This document shows positions 22,385-36,241 of a DNA stretch of 64,000 nucleotides, one piece after another (the stretch's first letter is position 1; each line of letters opens with the position of its first letter). Source of the DNA: Loripinus fragilis (lineage: Eukaryota > Mollusca > Bivalvia > Lucinida > Lucinidae); the NCBI GenBank assembly GCA_964019695.1, contig OZ026525.1:60358253-60422252 (forward strand). Reading direction: 5' to 3'. Position numbers and translations under genes: made by a program. Below the pieces are notes generated by a model that did not search any database, was not told where the DNA came from, and worked only from the letters and a program-made list of their open reading frames with translations.

Positions 22385-23867
22385 GTTAACAGTATAAGGC
22401 GTTCACCAAGGTTCCTTTTTGTAACCATAAGAAATTAGTACCCTGCATTTTCACAGGACACCTATATTTTTCTAACAGCCTATATAGGACAGCTCGTCAG
22501 ACGCCTGCTAGCAGAGGTAAAAAGCGAAGGCTCTCATGAGCCTGTGCATCGATGCAGTGGAATAAGATCGACTGCATTTATCCTAACAAAATTAATAGAA
22601 TTACTTGGTAGAAAATAGAAATGATGAAAGAGCGTCGATGTACCGTTATTTCGGCGTCATTAACTTGCATCGACACCAATTTTGACTGAAACAAAGTTTG
22701 TTACTGTTGGGGAGTTTGGCACATAAAGGGAAATTCCTATTTTGGTAGCCCACGAAAATAGTACCTTTTACATTTTGAAATTCGCAATTTTCTGTGCCTT
22801 CTTTTTGGTAAATGAGTGCTCTATTTGAATTTAAACTTTCATTGGAGTATGCTTTGATGCATGTTTGTCATGTTGTTGAGAGCAAATGCATCTTAGTGTG
22901 GACTATTTTAGTCACAGTAAAAAGAGCCACTACCATGGTAACGTATGACGCTGGTCTGATTTCCCGTTTACTTTTGTGCATGTTTAGAAGTCAAAGTCGT
23001 CAAGGCAGGTTGTATTTTCACTTTTCTTGAAGGTGGATAGCAGATCTTGTCACTCATGGGAAGAGAAACATTCAAACATTATCCTGAATAAAGATGCTGA
23101 TGCCTCAAATCCGCCAGTTTACATCGACTTAAATAGCAGTGATTGTTAGTGCACGGACACCTGATGACAAAAGAACATGCACATTTCATGTGCAATAACT
23201 ATGACTGTTCTCTGCACGTTTCTTGCATGTGCGCGTTTGGCAATAAATGTGTCCTGCTTATCTGTTGATAACCTTTGGAAACAGTTTGGACCCAGATCAG
23301 GCCTGACAAAAAGTGGGGCCTGATCTGGATCTGAACTGTTTGACATTCATTCTGATAGTATCCCTCGAAAACTTTTTGAAAGGAGTTTGTTTTAGGTAAA
23401 ACAACAGAAAGCGAAAAAAGCCTTACAGTTATTCAGCATGCGCAGTGTACAACCCTTTACCTACCAGCCACGAAGTTGCCGTCTGCTCTTCTTGTCTCCT
23501 TGTTGTTTTTGGTACCCTATAATGTATGAATGTGCACGCTCGCCTAGGCCCTCGCTACTCACATATGTGACGTGTACCAAACTTTCATGAACTGTCCCTA
23601 AACTTTTGGCCTGAGCCTTCATCTACATCCCTGACATCCCCTCTTTTTAAGGATTTGCTGCTCGTATATGCGTTTAGTACTAAACTTTCTTGAACTGGCT
23701 TATAAGATTTGACTGAGCCTTCATCAACATCCATTCTTTTTAATGTGATTTGCAAAGGCCCTGGCGATACTGCGCAAATGTTCAGTCTCGCCGGATTCTC
23801 CGCTAGTCACATAAACTTTCTTGAACTGGCCTGTAAAATTTGACACGAGCCTTCATCTACATCCCTT

Positions 23868-25200
23868 CAGGGCTCGAATTTTTTTTGGGAACTACTCGTC
23901 CTGTGGGGCAAGTGGTCTAAAATTTTCACTCGTCCTTACTCCAGTTGAACTCGTCCTTAAGTCTGATAGTTAATTTTCTTCAATGAAAAGCTGGATACAT
24001 CATTCAAGACATTTTTTTAAAAATATTTTCCAACAAGAATATAACTCTTAACTAAAGATATCATGGATGAACCTATTTTATATTGTCACACATGTGATAT
24101 TGCACGGATTCATCAAAAAATAATCAAATATCATCTTAATCTAGGAAAACCTTAAATCATGATTTATAGTTATGAAAAATATATCAAATATTAAAATAGA
24201 AAATAATCATATAATTTGTTGAATTAATGACATCAAATTGTGTTATCCTTAGGCTAATGTGACAGGGTATCTTTTTAATCAGTTGGTTTATTGCATGGCT
24301 ATTTTTACCAACAAAACAAGTGAAGATATTTACTGTTATTTATTATATAATGCCTATTCCTTGTAATATGATAAATTTCATTGAAAACGCCAATATCAGG
24401 GGATCCTGCAGTATCCTGTGGTAGCCTGCAGTTATCAGACTGACCCCCGTTTTATAGACTGGTTCTCTCCCTTTAATAGCTTGTCAGCATATTATGACAG
24501 GTAACTACTAGCCGCCATTGCGCCTACGTATAGCATACACACTGACGTCATGAGTGACGTGTATTGGAAAATACTCTTGACATAAAGTGCATTTTTAAAC
24601 GAGCCGTTTATTAAGCTTATTTTGTTCTGGAAGTTTATATATTTAATTCTTTTACTTAATTATCAAATTATAGCAGCTGAAAAAAATACTGAAGTTTGTG
24701 TTGAAAAATCTTTTCTGGAGCATGCACAGTCGGATGAGTAGGATTTTCTACTTGTAATGAAATAGGCGTTACCAGTCGTTATATCCGTAGCGGAAGTGGA
24801 GCTTTATCAACGAGGGGAACCAATCTACCGTTTTCGTATACAGAGATAAAATCCCGAACGTCGGCTTTATACTTTCAGAACCCTTAGGCCGAATTGATTT
24901 TCCAATGTGTGCCGGTCTTTAGTTCAAAGACCAACCAGATTTTACCTACTGCTGACAAGTGTAAACATCCGGTCACATTTTAGTGACATTTTAAACTTAC
25001 CGAACGATCTTTCTTCACTGTGTTTGCGTTGCTTTTGCAGGCTGTAAAACATGCTAGTTAGTTATTTTTTTTCCTCAAAAATAATTACAAAACCAAAAAA
25101 ATCTACTTGTCCTGTCGGGCTAGCAAATGGCAATTTCCACTCGCCCTTACCGAACTTCCACTCGTAAATACGAGCGGACGTGTACAATTTTCGAGCCCTG
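23868..25200. mobile_element. hAT-like non-autonomous DNA transposon
   Basis: 11-bp perfect terminal inverted repeats CAGGGCTCGAA / TTCGAGCCCTG bound a 1333-bp segment absent from all sister units. The target 'ccctt' is duplicated at 23863-23867 and 25201-25205. CAGGG-type ends are typical of hAT elements. A 5-bp rather than 8-bp duplication would fit a divergent hAT subgroup. Near each end there is also a direct (not inverted) repeat: 'actcgtcctgtggggcaagt' near 23901 matches 'acttgtcctgtcgggctagc' near 25103, each followed by a 'cactcg' plus 'ccttac' box. No transposase frame is present. Confidence 0.85.
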
Positions 25201-25885
25201 CCCTTCTTTTGAGTGTGATTTGCAAAGGCTCTGGTGAGACTGCGCCAATGTGCAGTCTCGTCTGATCCTTTGATGTCCATTATGCGATAAGTACCAAACT
25301 CTCATGAACTGGCCTATAAAAAGTAAGTGAGTATGATCAGGAAGTACCACAATCAGACAATCCAGGGCACCCTGAGGAGCAGTCACAGAACATTAATAGT
25401 AGGAAGACAGTTAAAGTAAGACACCATGCTTTCTCGTCCTCGTCAAGATGATTGCAGCCTCACTGGATAACTACGCATGCTTGTTTAATGAATGGCTGTA
25501 CGCATATATGAGATAGGTATCATTTTCTAATGGTCTCTCTCGTGCAAACCTAATGCAGGAAATGTGATATTTAGCACATGCATAAAACAAAGATTCACAT
25601 TAGCTTGCAGAGTTCCACAGAGATGGTCAAATATTTCATTTGTGGCTGGTATGTGCGTTTATTTGGTCTTCGCATTTGCTCTATTGCCATTGTCGTATGT
25701 CACAGTTCTAAAACTAAGATATTTACACGTTTACTGCTTATTTCAAAACTCATCATTTAGTATCTTGATTTCGCAATTCCATAAGTTTTACAAAAAAGGA
25801 TATCAATTGTTTCCATGTGTTATTTGTTCATATAAAAAAGTAAAAAAGAAAAAAGGTACATTTTTATATTTTTTTTTCAACTATC

Positions 25886-25978
25886 TGGATGTTGTGGGAT
25901 TCGAACCCACAGCTTATATGTGAAAGAGCTTCAGTTGGCTTTAGAGAAATCCTACTATACCCCTGAGCTATCTGGGCC
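25886..25978 (-). tRNA. tRNA-like sequence, U3 copy
   Basis: Same architecture as the other A-type copies. One base outside the T-stem differs ('cacagctt' instead of 'cacaactt' on the plus strand), with the boxes unaffected. Confidence 0.5.
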
Positions 25979-26866
25979 TATTAATGTAAAGGATTAACAT
26001 TTCTTTAAGTAAGTGATTTGTGTGTATATTTGTTTTACAGGGACATCACTCTTGATGTTTAAGCAATTAATCCCAAATTTAGCAAAAAATCAAAACAATA
26101 TAACCAATTTGCCCTATAGAAATTTCACAATGTTGAAATAGCAAGCTGTATTTCATTTCTGTCTTCAAATTAATGAAACAAATGTCAACGAATGCTATAG
26201 TCATTATGTAATTCACAAACACTTACACTACTTTTTTAATATTTCTGGCATACTTAATTTTCACTGAATTTGAACCTCCCAGTATGTTTTGTCGCTGTAA
26301 GCCACGCCATACGAGCCTTTTTCCTATGAAGGCTCGTCAACAAGCGGATCCTCCAAGGGAGGATTCGCAAAGGTAGTTCCCTCGTCCCGTGTTTTTTTTT
26401 CGTCCGTTTTTATTTTTTTCGTTGGGTCCTTGGGCGGTCTAGACATTTTTTTTATTTGGGTGGTGGAACTCCCTGGGTGGTTACCACTCAGGGTTACTAC
26501 CAGATGATACTGGTATTCAATGGGATATAAGTAAATTTGGGAGAACCAAACCAGCATTTTCCTTCCTATATAACAGCAGCGAAACTAACATCCAGATCAA
26601 TATATGACTTTTCCAACTTTGATTTTGTCATTCACAATTTCATGGAGGACATCTTTAATATTTATAGTGCTTCCTATAGAGTTGGTACAATTATATACTA
26701 ATAGCTTAAAAGTTTTAGCTTCAGTTTAACGAGGCCTCCGTCTGATTTGAGTCGTCTCTTTCATCAAATATTATTCATATGCTATACGATTCAATTGTCT
26801 TTAGAAAAGTATATAATGCAGGCAGTATTTTTTTAATTCATTGTTTAATAACTAAAGTTAACAGTA

Positions 26867-29800
26867 TAAGGCGTTCACCAAGGTTCCTTTTTGTGACCAT
26901 AAGAAATTAGTACCCTGCATTTTCACAGGACACCTATATTTTTCTAGCAGCCTATATAGGACAGCTCGTCAGACGCCTGCTAGCAGAGGTAAAAAGCGAA
27001 GGCTCTCATGAGCCTGTGCATCGATGCAGTGGAATAAGATCGACTGCATTTATCCTAACAAAATTAATAGAATTACTTGGTAAAAATAGAAATGATGAAA
27101 GAGCGTCGATGTACCGTTATTTCGGCGTCATTAACTTGCATCGACACCAATTTTGACTGAAACAAAGTTTGTTACTGTTGGGGAGTTTGGCACATAAAGG
27201 GAAATTCCTATTTTGGTAGCCCACGAAAATAGTACCTTTTAACATTTTGAAATTCGCAATTTTCTGTGCCTTCTTTTTGGCAAATGAGTGCTCTATTGGA
27301 ATTTAAACTTTCATGGGAGTATGCTTTGATGTATGTTTGTCATGTTGTTGAGAGCAAATGCATCTTAGTGTGGACTATTTTAGTCACAGTAAAAAGAGCG
27401 ACTACCATGGTAACGTATGACGCTGGTCTGATTTCCCGTTTACTTTTGTGCATGTCTAGAAGTCAAAGTCGTCAAGGCAGGTTGTATTTTCACTTTTCTT
27501 GAAGGTGGATAGCAGATCTTGTCACTCATGGGAAGAGAAACATTCAAACATTATCCTGAATAAAGATGCTGATGCCTCAAATCAGCCAGTTTACATTGAC
27601 TTAAATAGCAGTGATTGTTAATGCACGGACACCTGATGACAAAAGAACATTCACATTTCATGTGCAATAATTATGACTGTTTTCTGCACGTTTCTTGCAT
27701 GTGAGCGTTTGGCAATAAATGTGTCCTGCTTATCTGTTGATAACCTTTGGAAACAGTTTGGACCCAGATCAGGCCTGACAAAAAGTGGGGCCTGATCTGG
27801 ATCTGAACTGTTTGACATTTATTCTGATAGTATCCCTCGGAAACGTTTTGAAAGGAGTTTGTTTTAGGTAAAACAACAGAAAGCGAAAAATGCCTTACAG
27901 TTATTCAGCATGCGCAGTGTACAACCCTTTACCTACCAGCCACGAAGTTGCCGTCTGCTCTTCTTGTCTTCTTGTTGTTTTTGGTACCCTATAATGTATG
28001 TATGTGCACGCTCACCTGGGCCCTCGCTAATCACATATGTGACGTGTATCAAACTTTCATGAACTGTCCCTAAACTTTTGGCCTGAGCCTTCATCTACAT
28101 CCCTGACATCCCCTCTTTTTAAGGATTTGCTGCTCGTATATGCGTTTAGTACCAAACTTTCTCGAACTAGCTTAAAAGATTTGACTGAGCCTTCATCAAC
28201 ATCCATTCTTTTTAATGTGATTTGCAAAGGCCCTGGCGATACTGCGCAAATGTTCAGTCTCGCCGGATTCTCCGCTAGTCACATAAACTTTCTTGAACTG
28301 GCCTGTAAAATTTGACACGAGCCTTCATCTACATCCCTTCTTTTGAGTGTGATTTGCAAAGGCTCTGGTGAGACTGCGCCAATGTGCAGTCTCGTCTGAT
28401 CCTTTGATGTCCATTATGCGATAAGTACCAAACTCTCATGAACTGGCCTATAAAAAGTAAGTGAGTATGATCAGGAAGTACCACAATCAGACAATCAAGG
28501 GCACCCTGAGGAGCAGTCACAGAACATTAATAGTAGGAAGTCAGTTAAAGTAAGACACCATGCTATCTCGTCCTCGTCAAGATGATTGCAGCCTCACTGG
28601 ATAACTACCCATGCTTGTTTAATGAATGGCTGTACGCATATATGAGATAGGAATCATTTTCTAATGGTCTCTCTCGTGCAAACCTAATGCAGGAAATGTG
28701 ATAGTTAGCATATGCATAAAACAAAGATTCGCATTAGCTTGCAGAGTTCCACAGAGATGGTCAAATATTTCATTTGTGGCTGGTAAGTGCGTTTATTTGG
28801 TCTTCGCATTTGCTCTATTGCCATTGTCGTATCTCACGGTTCTAAAACTAAGATATTTACACGTTTACTGCTTATTTCAAATCTCATCATTTAGTATCTT
28901 GATTTTGCAATTCCATAAGTTTTACAAAAAAAAGGATATCAATTGTTTCCATGTGTTATTTGTTCATATAAAAAAGTAAAAAAGAAAAAAGGTACATTTT
29001 TATATTTTTTTTCAACTATCTGGATGTTGTGGGATTCGAACCCACAACTTATATGTGAAAGAGCTTCAGTTGGCTTTAGAGAAATCCTACTATACCCCTG
29101 AGCTATCTGGGCCTATTAATGTAAAGGATTAAAATTTCTTTAAGTAAGTGATTTGTGTGTATATTTGTTTTACAGGGACATCACTCTTGATGTTTAAGCA
29201 ATTAATCCCAAATTTAGCAAAAAATCAAAACAATATAACCAATTTGCCCTATAGAAATTTCACAATGTTGAAATAGCAAGCTGTATTTCATTTCTGTCTT
29301 CAAATTAATGAAACAAATGTCAACGAATGCTATAGTCATTATGTAATTCACAAACACTTATACTACTTTTTTAATATTTCTGGCATACTTAATTTTCACT
29401 GAATTTGAACCTCCCAGTATGTTTTGTCGCTGTAAGCCACGCCATACGAGCCTTTTTCCTATGAAGGCTCGTCAACAAGCGGATCCTCCAAGGGAGGATT
29501 CGCAAAGGTAGTTCCCTCGTCCTGTGTTTTTTTTTCTTCCGTTTTTATTTTTTTCGTTGGGTCCTTGGGCGGTCTAGACATTTTTTTTATTTGGGTGGTG
29601 GAACTCCCTGGGTGGCTACCACTCAGGGTTACTACCAGATGATACTGGTATTCAATGGGATATAAGTAAATTTGGGAGAACCAAACCAGCATTTTCCTTC
29701 CTATATAACAGCAGCGAAACTAACATCCAGATCAATATATGACTTTTCCAACTTTGATTTTGTCATTCACAATTTCATGTAGGACATCTTTAATATTTAT

Positions 29801-29991
29801 AGTGCTTCCTATAGAGTTGGTACATTTATATACTAATAGCTTAAAAGTTTTAGCTTCAGTTTAACGAGGCCTCCGTCTGATTTGAGTCGTCTCTTTCATC
29901 AAATATTATTAATATGCTATACGATTCAACCGTCTTAAGAAAAGTATATAATGCAGGCAGTATTTTTTTAATTCATTGTTTAATAACTAAA
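26867..29991 (+). repeat. Tandem unit U4 (type A, chimeric)
   Basis: 3125 bp. The left portion carries U1-specific variants at a constant offset of 10,734 bp. The right portion (from about 28040) carries variants such as 'gctaatcacatatg' and 'cttaaaagatttg' shared with U5. This suggests gene conversion or unequal exchange between non-adjacent units. Confidence 0.95.
29021..29113 (-). tRNA. tRNA-like sequence, U4 copy
   Basis: Identical by eye to the A-type consensus: GGCCCAG start, A box TAGCTCAGGGG, B box GGTTCGAATCC. Confidence 0.5.
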
Positions 29992-32900
29992 GTTAACAGT
30001 ATAAGGCGTTCACCAAGGTTCCTTTTTGTGACCATAAGAAATTAGTACCCTGCATTTTCACAGGACACCTATATTTTTCTAGCAGCCTATATAGGACAGC
30101 TCGTCAGACGCCTGCTAGCAGAGGTAAAAAGCGAAGGCTCTCATGAGCCTGTGCATCGATGCAGTGGAATAAGATCGACTGCATTTATCCTAACAAAATT
30201 AATAGAATTACTTGGTAAAAATAGAAATGATGAAAGAGCGTCGATGTACCGTTATTTCGGCGTCATTAACTTGCATCGACACCAATTTTGACTGAAACAA
30301 AGTTTGTTACTGTTGGGGAGTTTGGCACATAAAGGGAAATTCCTATTTTGGTAGCCCACGAAAATAGTACCTTTTAACATTTTGAAATTCGCAATTTTCT
30401 GTGCCTTCTTTTTGGTAAATGAGTGCTCTATTGGAATTTAAACTTTCATGGGAGTATGCTTTGATGCATGTTTGTCATGTTGTTGAGAGCAAATGCATCT
30501 TAGTGTGGACTATTTTAGTCACAGTAAAAAGAGCGACTACCATGGTAACGTATGACGCTGGTCTGATTTCCCGTTTACTTTTGTGCATGTCTAGAAGTCA
30601 AAGTCGTCAAGGCAGGTTGTATTTTCACTTTTCTTGAAGGTGGATAGCAGATCTTGTCACTCATGGGAAGAGAAACATTCAAACATTATCCTGAATAAAG
30701 ATGCTGATGCCTCAAATCAGCCAGTTTACATCGACTTAAATAGCAGTGATTGTTAGTGCACGGACACCTGATGACAAAAGAACATTCACATTTCATGTGC
30801 AATAATTATGACTGTTCTCTGCACGTTTCTTGCATGTGAGCGTTTGGCAATAAATGTGTCCTGCTTATCTGTTGATAACCTTTGGAAACAGTTTGGACCC
30901 AGATCAGGCCTGACAAAAAGTGGGGCCTGATCTGGATCTGAACTGTTTGACATTTATTCTGATAGTATCCCTCGAAAACGTTTTGAAAGGAGTTTGTTTT
31001 AGGTAAAACAACAGAAAGCGAAAAAAGCCTTACAGTTATTCAGCATGCGCAGTGTACAACCCTTTACCTACCAGCCACGAAGTTGCCGTCTGCTCTTCTT
31101 GTCTCCTTGTTGTTTTTGGTACCCTATAATGTATGAATGTGCACGCTCGCCTGGGCCCTCGCTAATCACATATGTGACGTGTATCAAACTTTCATGAACT
31201 GTCCCTAAACTTTTGGCCTGAGCCTTCATCTACATCCCTGACATCCCCTCTTTTTAAGGATTCGCTGCTCGTATATGCGTTTAGTACCAAACTTTCTCGA
31301 ACTAGCTTAAAAGATTTGACTGAGCCTTCATCAACATCCATTCTTTTTAATGTGATTTGCAAAGGCCCTGGCGATACTGCGCAAATGTTCAGTCTCGCCG
31401 GATTCTCCGCTAGTCACATAAACTTTCTTGAACTGGCCTGTAAAATTTGACACGAGCCTTCATCTACATCCCTTCTTTTGAGTGTGATTTGCAAAGGCTC
31501 TGGTGAGACTGCGCCAATGTGCAGTCTCGTCTGATCCTTTGATGTCCATTATGCGATAAGTACCAAACTCTCATGAACTGGCCTATAAAAAGTAAGTGAG
31601 TATGATCAGGAAGTACCACAATCAGACAATCAAGGGCACCCTGAGGAGCAGTCACAGAACATTAATAGTAGGAAGACAGTTAAAGTAAGACACCATGCTA
31701 TCTCGTCCTCGTCAAGATGATTGCAGCCTCACTGGATAACTACGCATGCTTGTTTAATGAATGGCTGTACGCATATATGAGATAGGAATCATTTTTCTAA
31801 TGGTCTCTCTCGTGCAAACCTAATGCAGGAAATGTGATAGTTAGCATATGCATAAAACAAAGATTCACATTAGCTTGCAGAGTTCCACAGAGATGGTCAA
31901 ATATTTCATTTGTGGCTGGTAAGTGCGTTTATTTGGTCTTCGCATTTGCTCTATTGCCATTGTCGTATGTCACGGTTCTAAAACTAAGATATTTACACGT
32001 TTACTGCTTATTTCAAATCTCATCATTTAGTATCTTGATTTTGCAATTCCATAAGTTTTACAAAAAAAGGATATCAATTGTTTCCATGTATTATTTGTTC
32101 ATATAAAAAAGTAAAAAAGAAAAAAGGTACATTTTTATATTTTTTTTCAACTATCTGGATGTTGTGGGATTCGAACCCACAACTTATATGTGAAAGAGCT
32201 TCAGTTGGCTTTAGAGAAATCCTACTATACCCCTGAGCTATCTGGGCCTATTAATGTAAAGGATTAACATTTCTTTAAGTAAGTGATTTGTGTGTATATT
32301 TGTTTTACAGGGACATCACTCTTGATGTTTAAGCAATTAATCCCAAATTTAGCAAAAAATCTAAACAATAAAACCAATTTGCCCTATAGAAATTTCACAA
32401 TGTTGAAATAGCAAGCTGTATTTCATTTCTGTCTTCAAATTAATGGAACAAATGTCAACGAATGCTATAGTCATTATGTTATTCACAAATACTTACACTA
32501 CTTTTTTAATATTTCTGGCATACTTAATTTTCACTGAATTTGAACCTCCCAGTATGTTTTGTCGCTGTAAGCCACGCCATACGAGCCTTTTTCCTATGAA
32601 GGCTCGTCAACAAGCGGATCCTCCAAGGGAGGATTCGCAAAGGTAGTTCCCTCTTCCCGTGTTTTTTTTTTTTTTTCCTCAGGTTTTTTTTCGTTGGGTC
32701 CTTGGGCGGTCTAGACATGTTTTTTATTTGGGTGGTGGAACTCCCTGGGTGGTTACCACTCAGGGTTACTACCAGATGATACTGGTATTCAATGGGATAT
32801 AAGTAAATTTGGGAGAACCAAACAAGCATTTTCCTTCCAATATAACAGCAGCGAATCTAACATCCAGATCAATATATGACTTTTCCAACTTTGATTTTGT

Positions 32901-33128
32901 CATTCACAATTTCATGGAGGACATCTTTAATATTTATAGTGCTTCCTATAGAATTGGTACATTTATGTACTAATAGCTTAAAAGTTTTAGCTTCAGTTTA
33001 ACGAGGCCTCCGTCTGATTTGAGTCGTCTCTTTCATCAAATATTATTCATATGCTATACGATTCAACCGTCTTTAGAAAAGTATATAATGCTGGCAGTAT
33101 TTTTTTATTTCATTGTTTAATAACTAAA
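29992..33128 (+). repeat. Tandem unit U5 (type A)
   Basis: 3137 bp with standard landmarks. The poly-T/A tract near 32661-32690 is longer and interrupted differently ('cctcagg') from its neighbours. Confidence 0.95.
32156..32248 (-). tRNA. tRNA-like sequence, U5 copy
   Basis: A-type consensus with intact A and B boxes. The minus-strand T-run lies about 30 nt beyond the 3' end, after an A-rich tail. Confidence 0.5.
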
Positions 33129-36100
33129 GTTAACAGTATAAGGCGTTCACCAAGGTTCCTTTTTGTGACCATAAGAAATTAGTATCCTGCATTTTCACAG
33201 GACACCTATATTTTTCTAGCAGCCTATATAGGACAGCTCGTCAGACGCCTGCTAGCAGAGGTAAAAAGCGAAGGCTCTCATGAGCCTGTGCATCGATGCA
33301 GTGGAATAAGATTGACTGCATTTATCCTAACAAAATTAATAGAATTACTTGGTAAAAATAGAAATGATGAAAGAGCGTCGATGTACCGTTATTTCGGCGT
33401 CATTAACTTGCATCGACACCAATTTTGACTGAAACAAAGTTTGTTACTGTTGGGGAGTTTGGCACATAAAGGGAAATTCCTATTTTGGTAGCCCATGAAA
33501 ATAGTACCTTTTAACATTTTGAAATTCGCAATTTTCTGTGCCTTCTTTTTGGTAAATGAGTGCTCTATTGGAATTTAAACTTTCATGGGAGTATGCTTTG
33601 ATGCATGTTTGTCATGTTGTTGAGAGCAAATGCATCTTAGTGTGGACTATTTTAGTCACAGTAAAAAGAGCGACTACCATGGTAACGTATGACGCTGGTC
33701 TGATTTCCCGTTTACTTTTGTGCATGTCTAGAAGTCAAAGTCGTCAAGGCAGGTTGTATTTTCACTTTTCTTGAAGGTGGATAGCAGATCTTGTCACTCA
33801 TGGGAAGAGAAACATTCAAACATTATCCTGAATAAAGATGCTGATGCCTCAAATCAGCCAGTTTACATCGACTTAAATAGCAGTGATTGTTAGTGCACGG
33901 ACACCTGATGACAAAAGAACATGCACATTTCATGCGCAATAACTATGACTGTTCTCTGCACGTTTCTTGCATGTGCGCGTTTGGCAATAAATGTGTCCTG
34001 CTTATCTGTTGATAACCTTTGGAAACAGTTTGGACCAAGATCAGGCCCTGACAAAAAGTGGGGCCTGATCTGGATCTGAACTGTTTGACATTTATTCTGA
34101 TAGTATCCCTCGAAAACTTTTTGAAAGGAGTTTGTTTTAGGTAAAACAACAGAAAGCGAAAAAAGCCTTACAGTTATTCAGCATGCGCAACCTACCAGCC
34201 ACGAAGTTGCCGTCTGCTGTTCTTGTCTTCTTGTTGTTTTTGGTACCCTATAATGTATGAATGTGCACGCTCGCCTAGGCCCTCGCTACTCAAATATGTG
34301 ACGTGTACCAAAGTTTCATGAACTGTCCCTAAACTTTGGCCTGAGCCTTCATCTACATCCCTGACATCCCCTCTTTTTAAGGATTCGCTGCTCGTAAATG
34401 CGTTTAGTACCAAACTTTCTCGAACTAGCTTATAAGATTTGACTGAGCCTTCATCAACATCCATTCTTTTTAATGTGATTTGCAAAGGCCCTGGCGATAC
34501 TGCGCAAATGTTCAGTCTCGCCGGATTCTCCGCTAGTCACATAAACTTTCTTGAACTGGCCTATAAAATTTGACACGAGCCTTCATCTACATCCCTTCTT
34601 TTGAGTGTGATGTGCAAAGGCTCTGGTGAGACTGCGCCAATGTGCAGTCTCGTCTGATCCTTTGATGTCCATTATACGATAAGTACCAAACTCTCATGAT
34701 CTGGCCTATAAAAAGTAAGTGAGTATGATCAGGAAGTATCACAATCAGACAATCCAGGGCACCCTGAGGAGCAGTCACAGAACATTAATAGTAGGAAGAC
34801 AGTTTAAGTAAGACACCATGCTATCTCGTCCTCATCAAGATGATTGCAGACTCACTGGATAACTACGCATGCTTGTTTAATGAATGGCTGTACGCATATA
34901 TGAGATAGGTATCATTTTCTAATGGTCTCTCTCGTGCAAACCTAATGCAGGAAATGTGATAGTTAGCATATGCATAAAACAAAGATTCACATTAGCTTGC
35001 AGAGTTCCACAGAGATGGTCAAATATTTCATTTGTGGCTGGTAAGTGCGTTTATTTGGTCTTCGCATTTGCTCTATAGCCATTGTCGTATGTCATGGTTC
35101 TAAAACTAAGATATTTACACGTTTACTGCTTATTTCAAATCTCATCATTTAGTATCTTGATTTTGCAATTCCATAAGTTTTACAAAAAAAGGATATCAAT
35201 TGTTTCCATGTGTTATTTGTTCATATAAAAAAGTAAAAAAGAAAAAAGGTACATTTTTATATTTTTTTAACTATCTGGATGTTGTGGGATTCGAACCCAC
35301 AACTTATATGTGAAAGAGCTTCAGTTGGCTTTAGAGAAATCCTACTATACCCCTGAGCTATCTGGGCCTATTAATGTAAAGGATTAACATTTCTCTAAGT
35401 GATTTGTGTGTATATTTGTTTTACAGGGACATCACCCTTGATGTTTAAGCAATTAATCCCAAATTTAGCAAAAAATCAAAACAATATAACCAATTTGCCC
35501 TATAGAAATTTCACAATGTTGAAATAGCAAACTGTATTTCATTTCTGTCTTCAAATTAATGAAACAAATGTCAACGAATGCTATAGTCATTATGTTATTC
35601 ACAAACACTTACACTACTTTTTTAATATTTTTGGCATACTTAATTTTCACTGAATTTGAACCTCCCAGTATGTTTTGTCGCTGTAAGCCACGCCATACGA
35701 GCCTTTTTCCTATGAAGGCTCGTCAACAAGCGGATCCTCCAAGGGAGGATTCCCAAAGGTAGTTCCCTCTTCCCGTGTTTTTTTTCTTCGTTTTTTTTTT
35801 TCGTTGGGTCCTTGGGCGGTCTAGACATTTTTTTTTTTATTTTGGTGGTGGAACTCCCTGGGTGGTTACCACTCAGGGTTACTACCAGATGATACTGGTA
35901 TTCAATGGGATATAAGTAAATTTGGGAGAACCAAACCAGCATTTTCCTTCCTATATAACAGCAGCTAATCTAACATCCAGATCAATATATGACTTTTCCA
36001 ACTTTGATTTTGTCATTCACAATTTCATGGAGGACATCTTTAATATTTATAGTGCTTCCTATAGAATTGGTACATTTATATACTAATAGCTTAAAAGTTT

Positions 36101-36241
36101 TAGCTTCAGTTTAACTAGGCCTCCGTCTGATTTGAGTCGTCTCTTTCATCAAATATTATTCATATGCTATACGATTCAATTGTCTTTAGAAAAGTATATA
36201 ATGCAGGCAGTATTTTTTTAATTCATTGTATAATAACTAAA
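33129..36241 (+). repeat. Tandem unit U6 (type A)
   Basis: 3113 bp, the shortest complete unit. Private changes include loss of about 16 bp at 34190 ('gcatgcgca' joined to 'acctaccagcc'), an extra C in the GATC hairpin at about 34047, and a 4-bp loss near 35396 ('tttctctaagtg'). Confidence 0.95.
35276..35368 (-). tRNA. tRNA-like sequence, U6 copy
   Basis: Consensus boxes. The adjoining A-rich tail is slightly shorter than in U4/U5. Confidence 0.5.

Larger units (their letters stand above)
22385..26866 (+). repeat. Tandem unit U3 (type A with hAT-like insertion)
   Basis: 4482 bp. Removing the 1333-bp insertion and the extra 5-bp target copy leaves about 3.14 kb, the normal type-A length. The 72-codon frame seen in U1/U2 is altered at three residues here. 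The 67-codon frame after the tRNA-like sequence has a TAA stop, shared with U4. Confidence 0.95.

Noticed and set aside
25062..25386. Overlapping minus-strand ORFs (72 and 79 codons) at the hAT-like element's right end
   Set aside because: They run across the transposon/unit junction and are shadows with no transposase motif.
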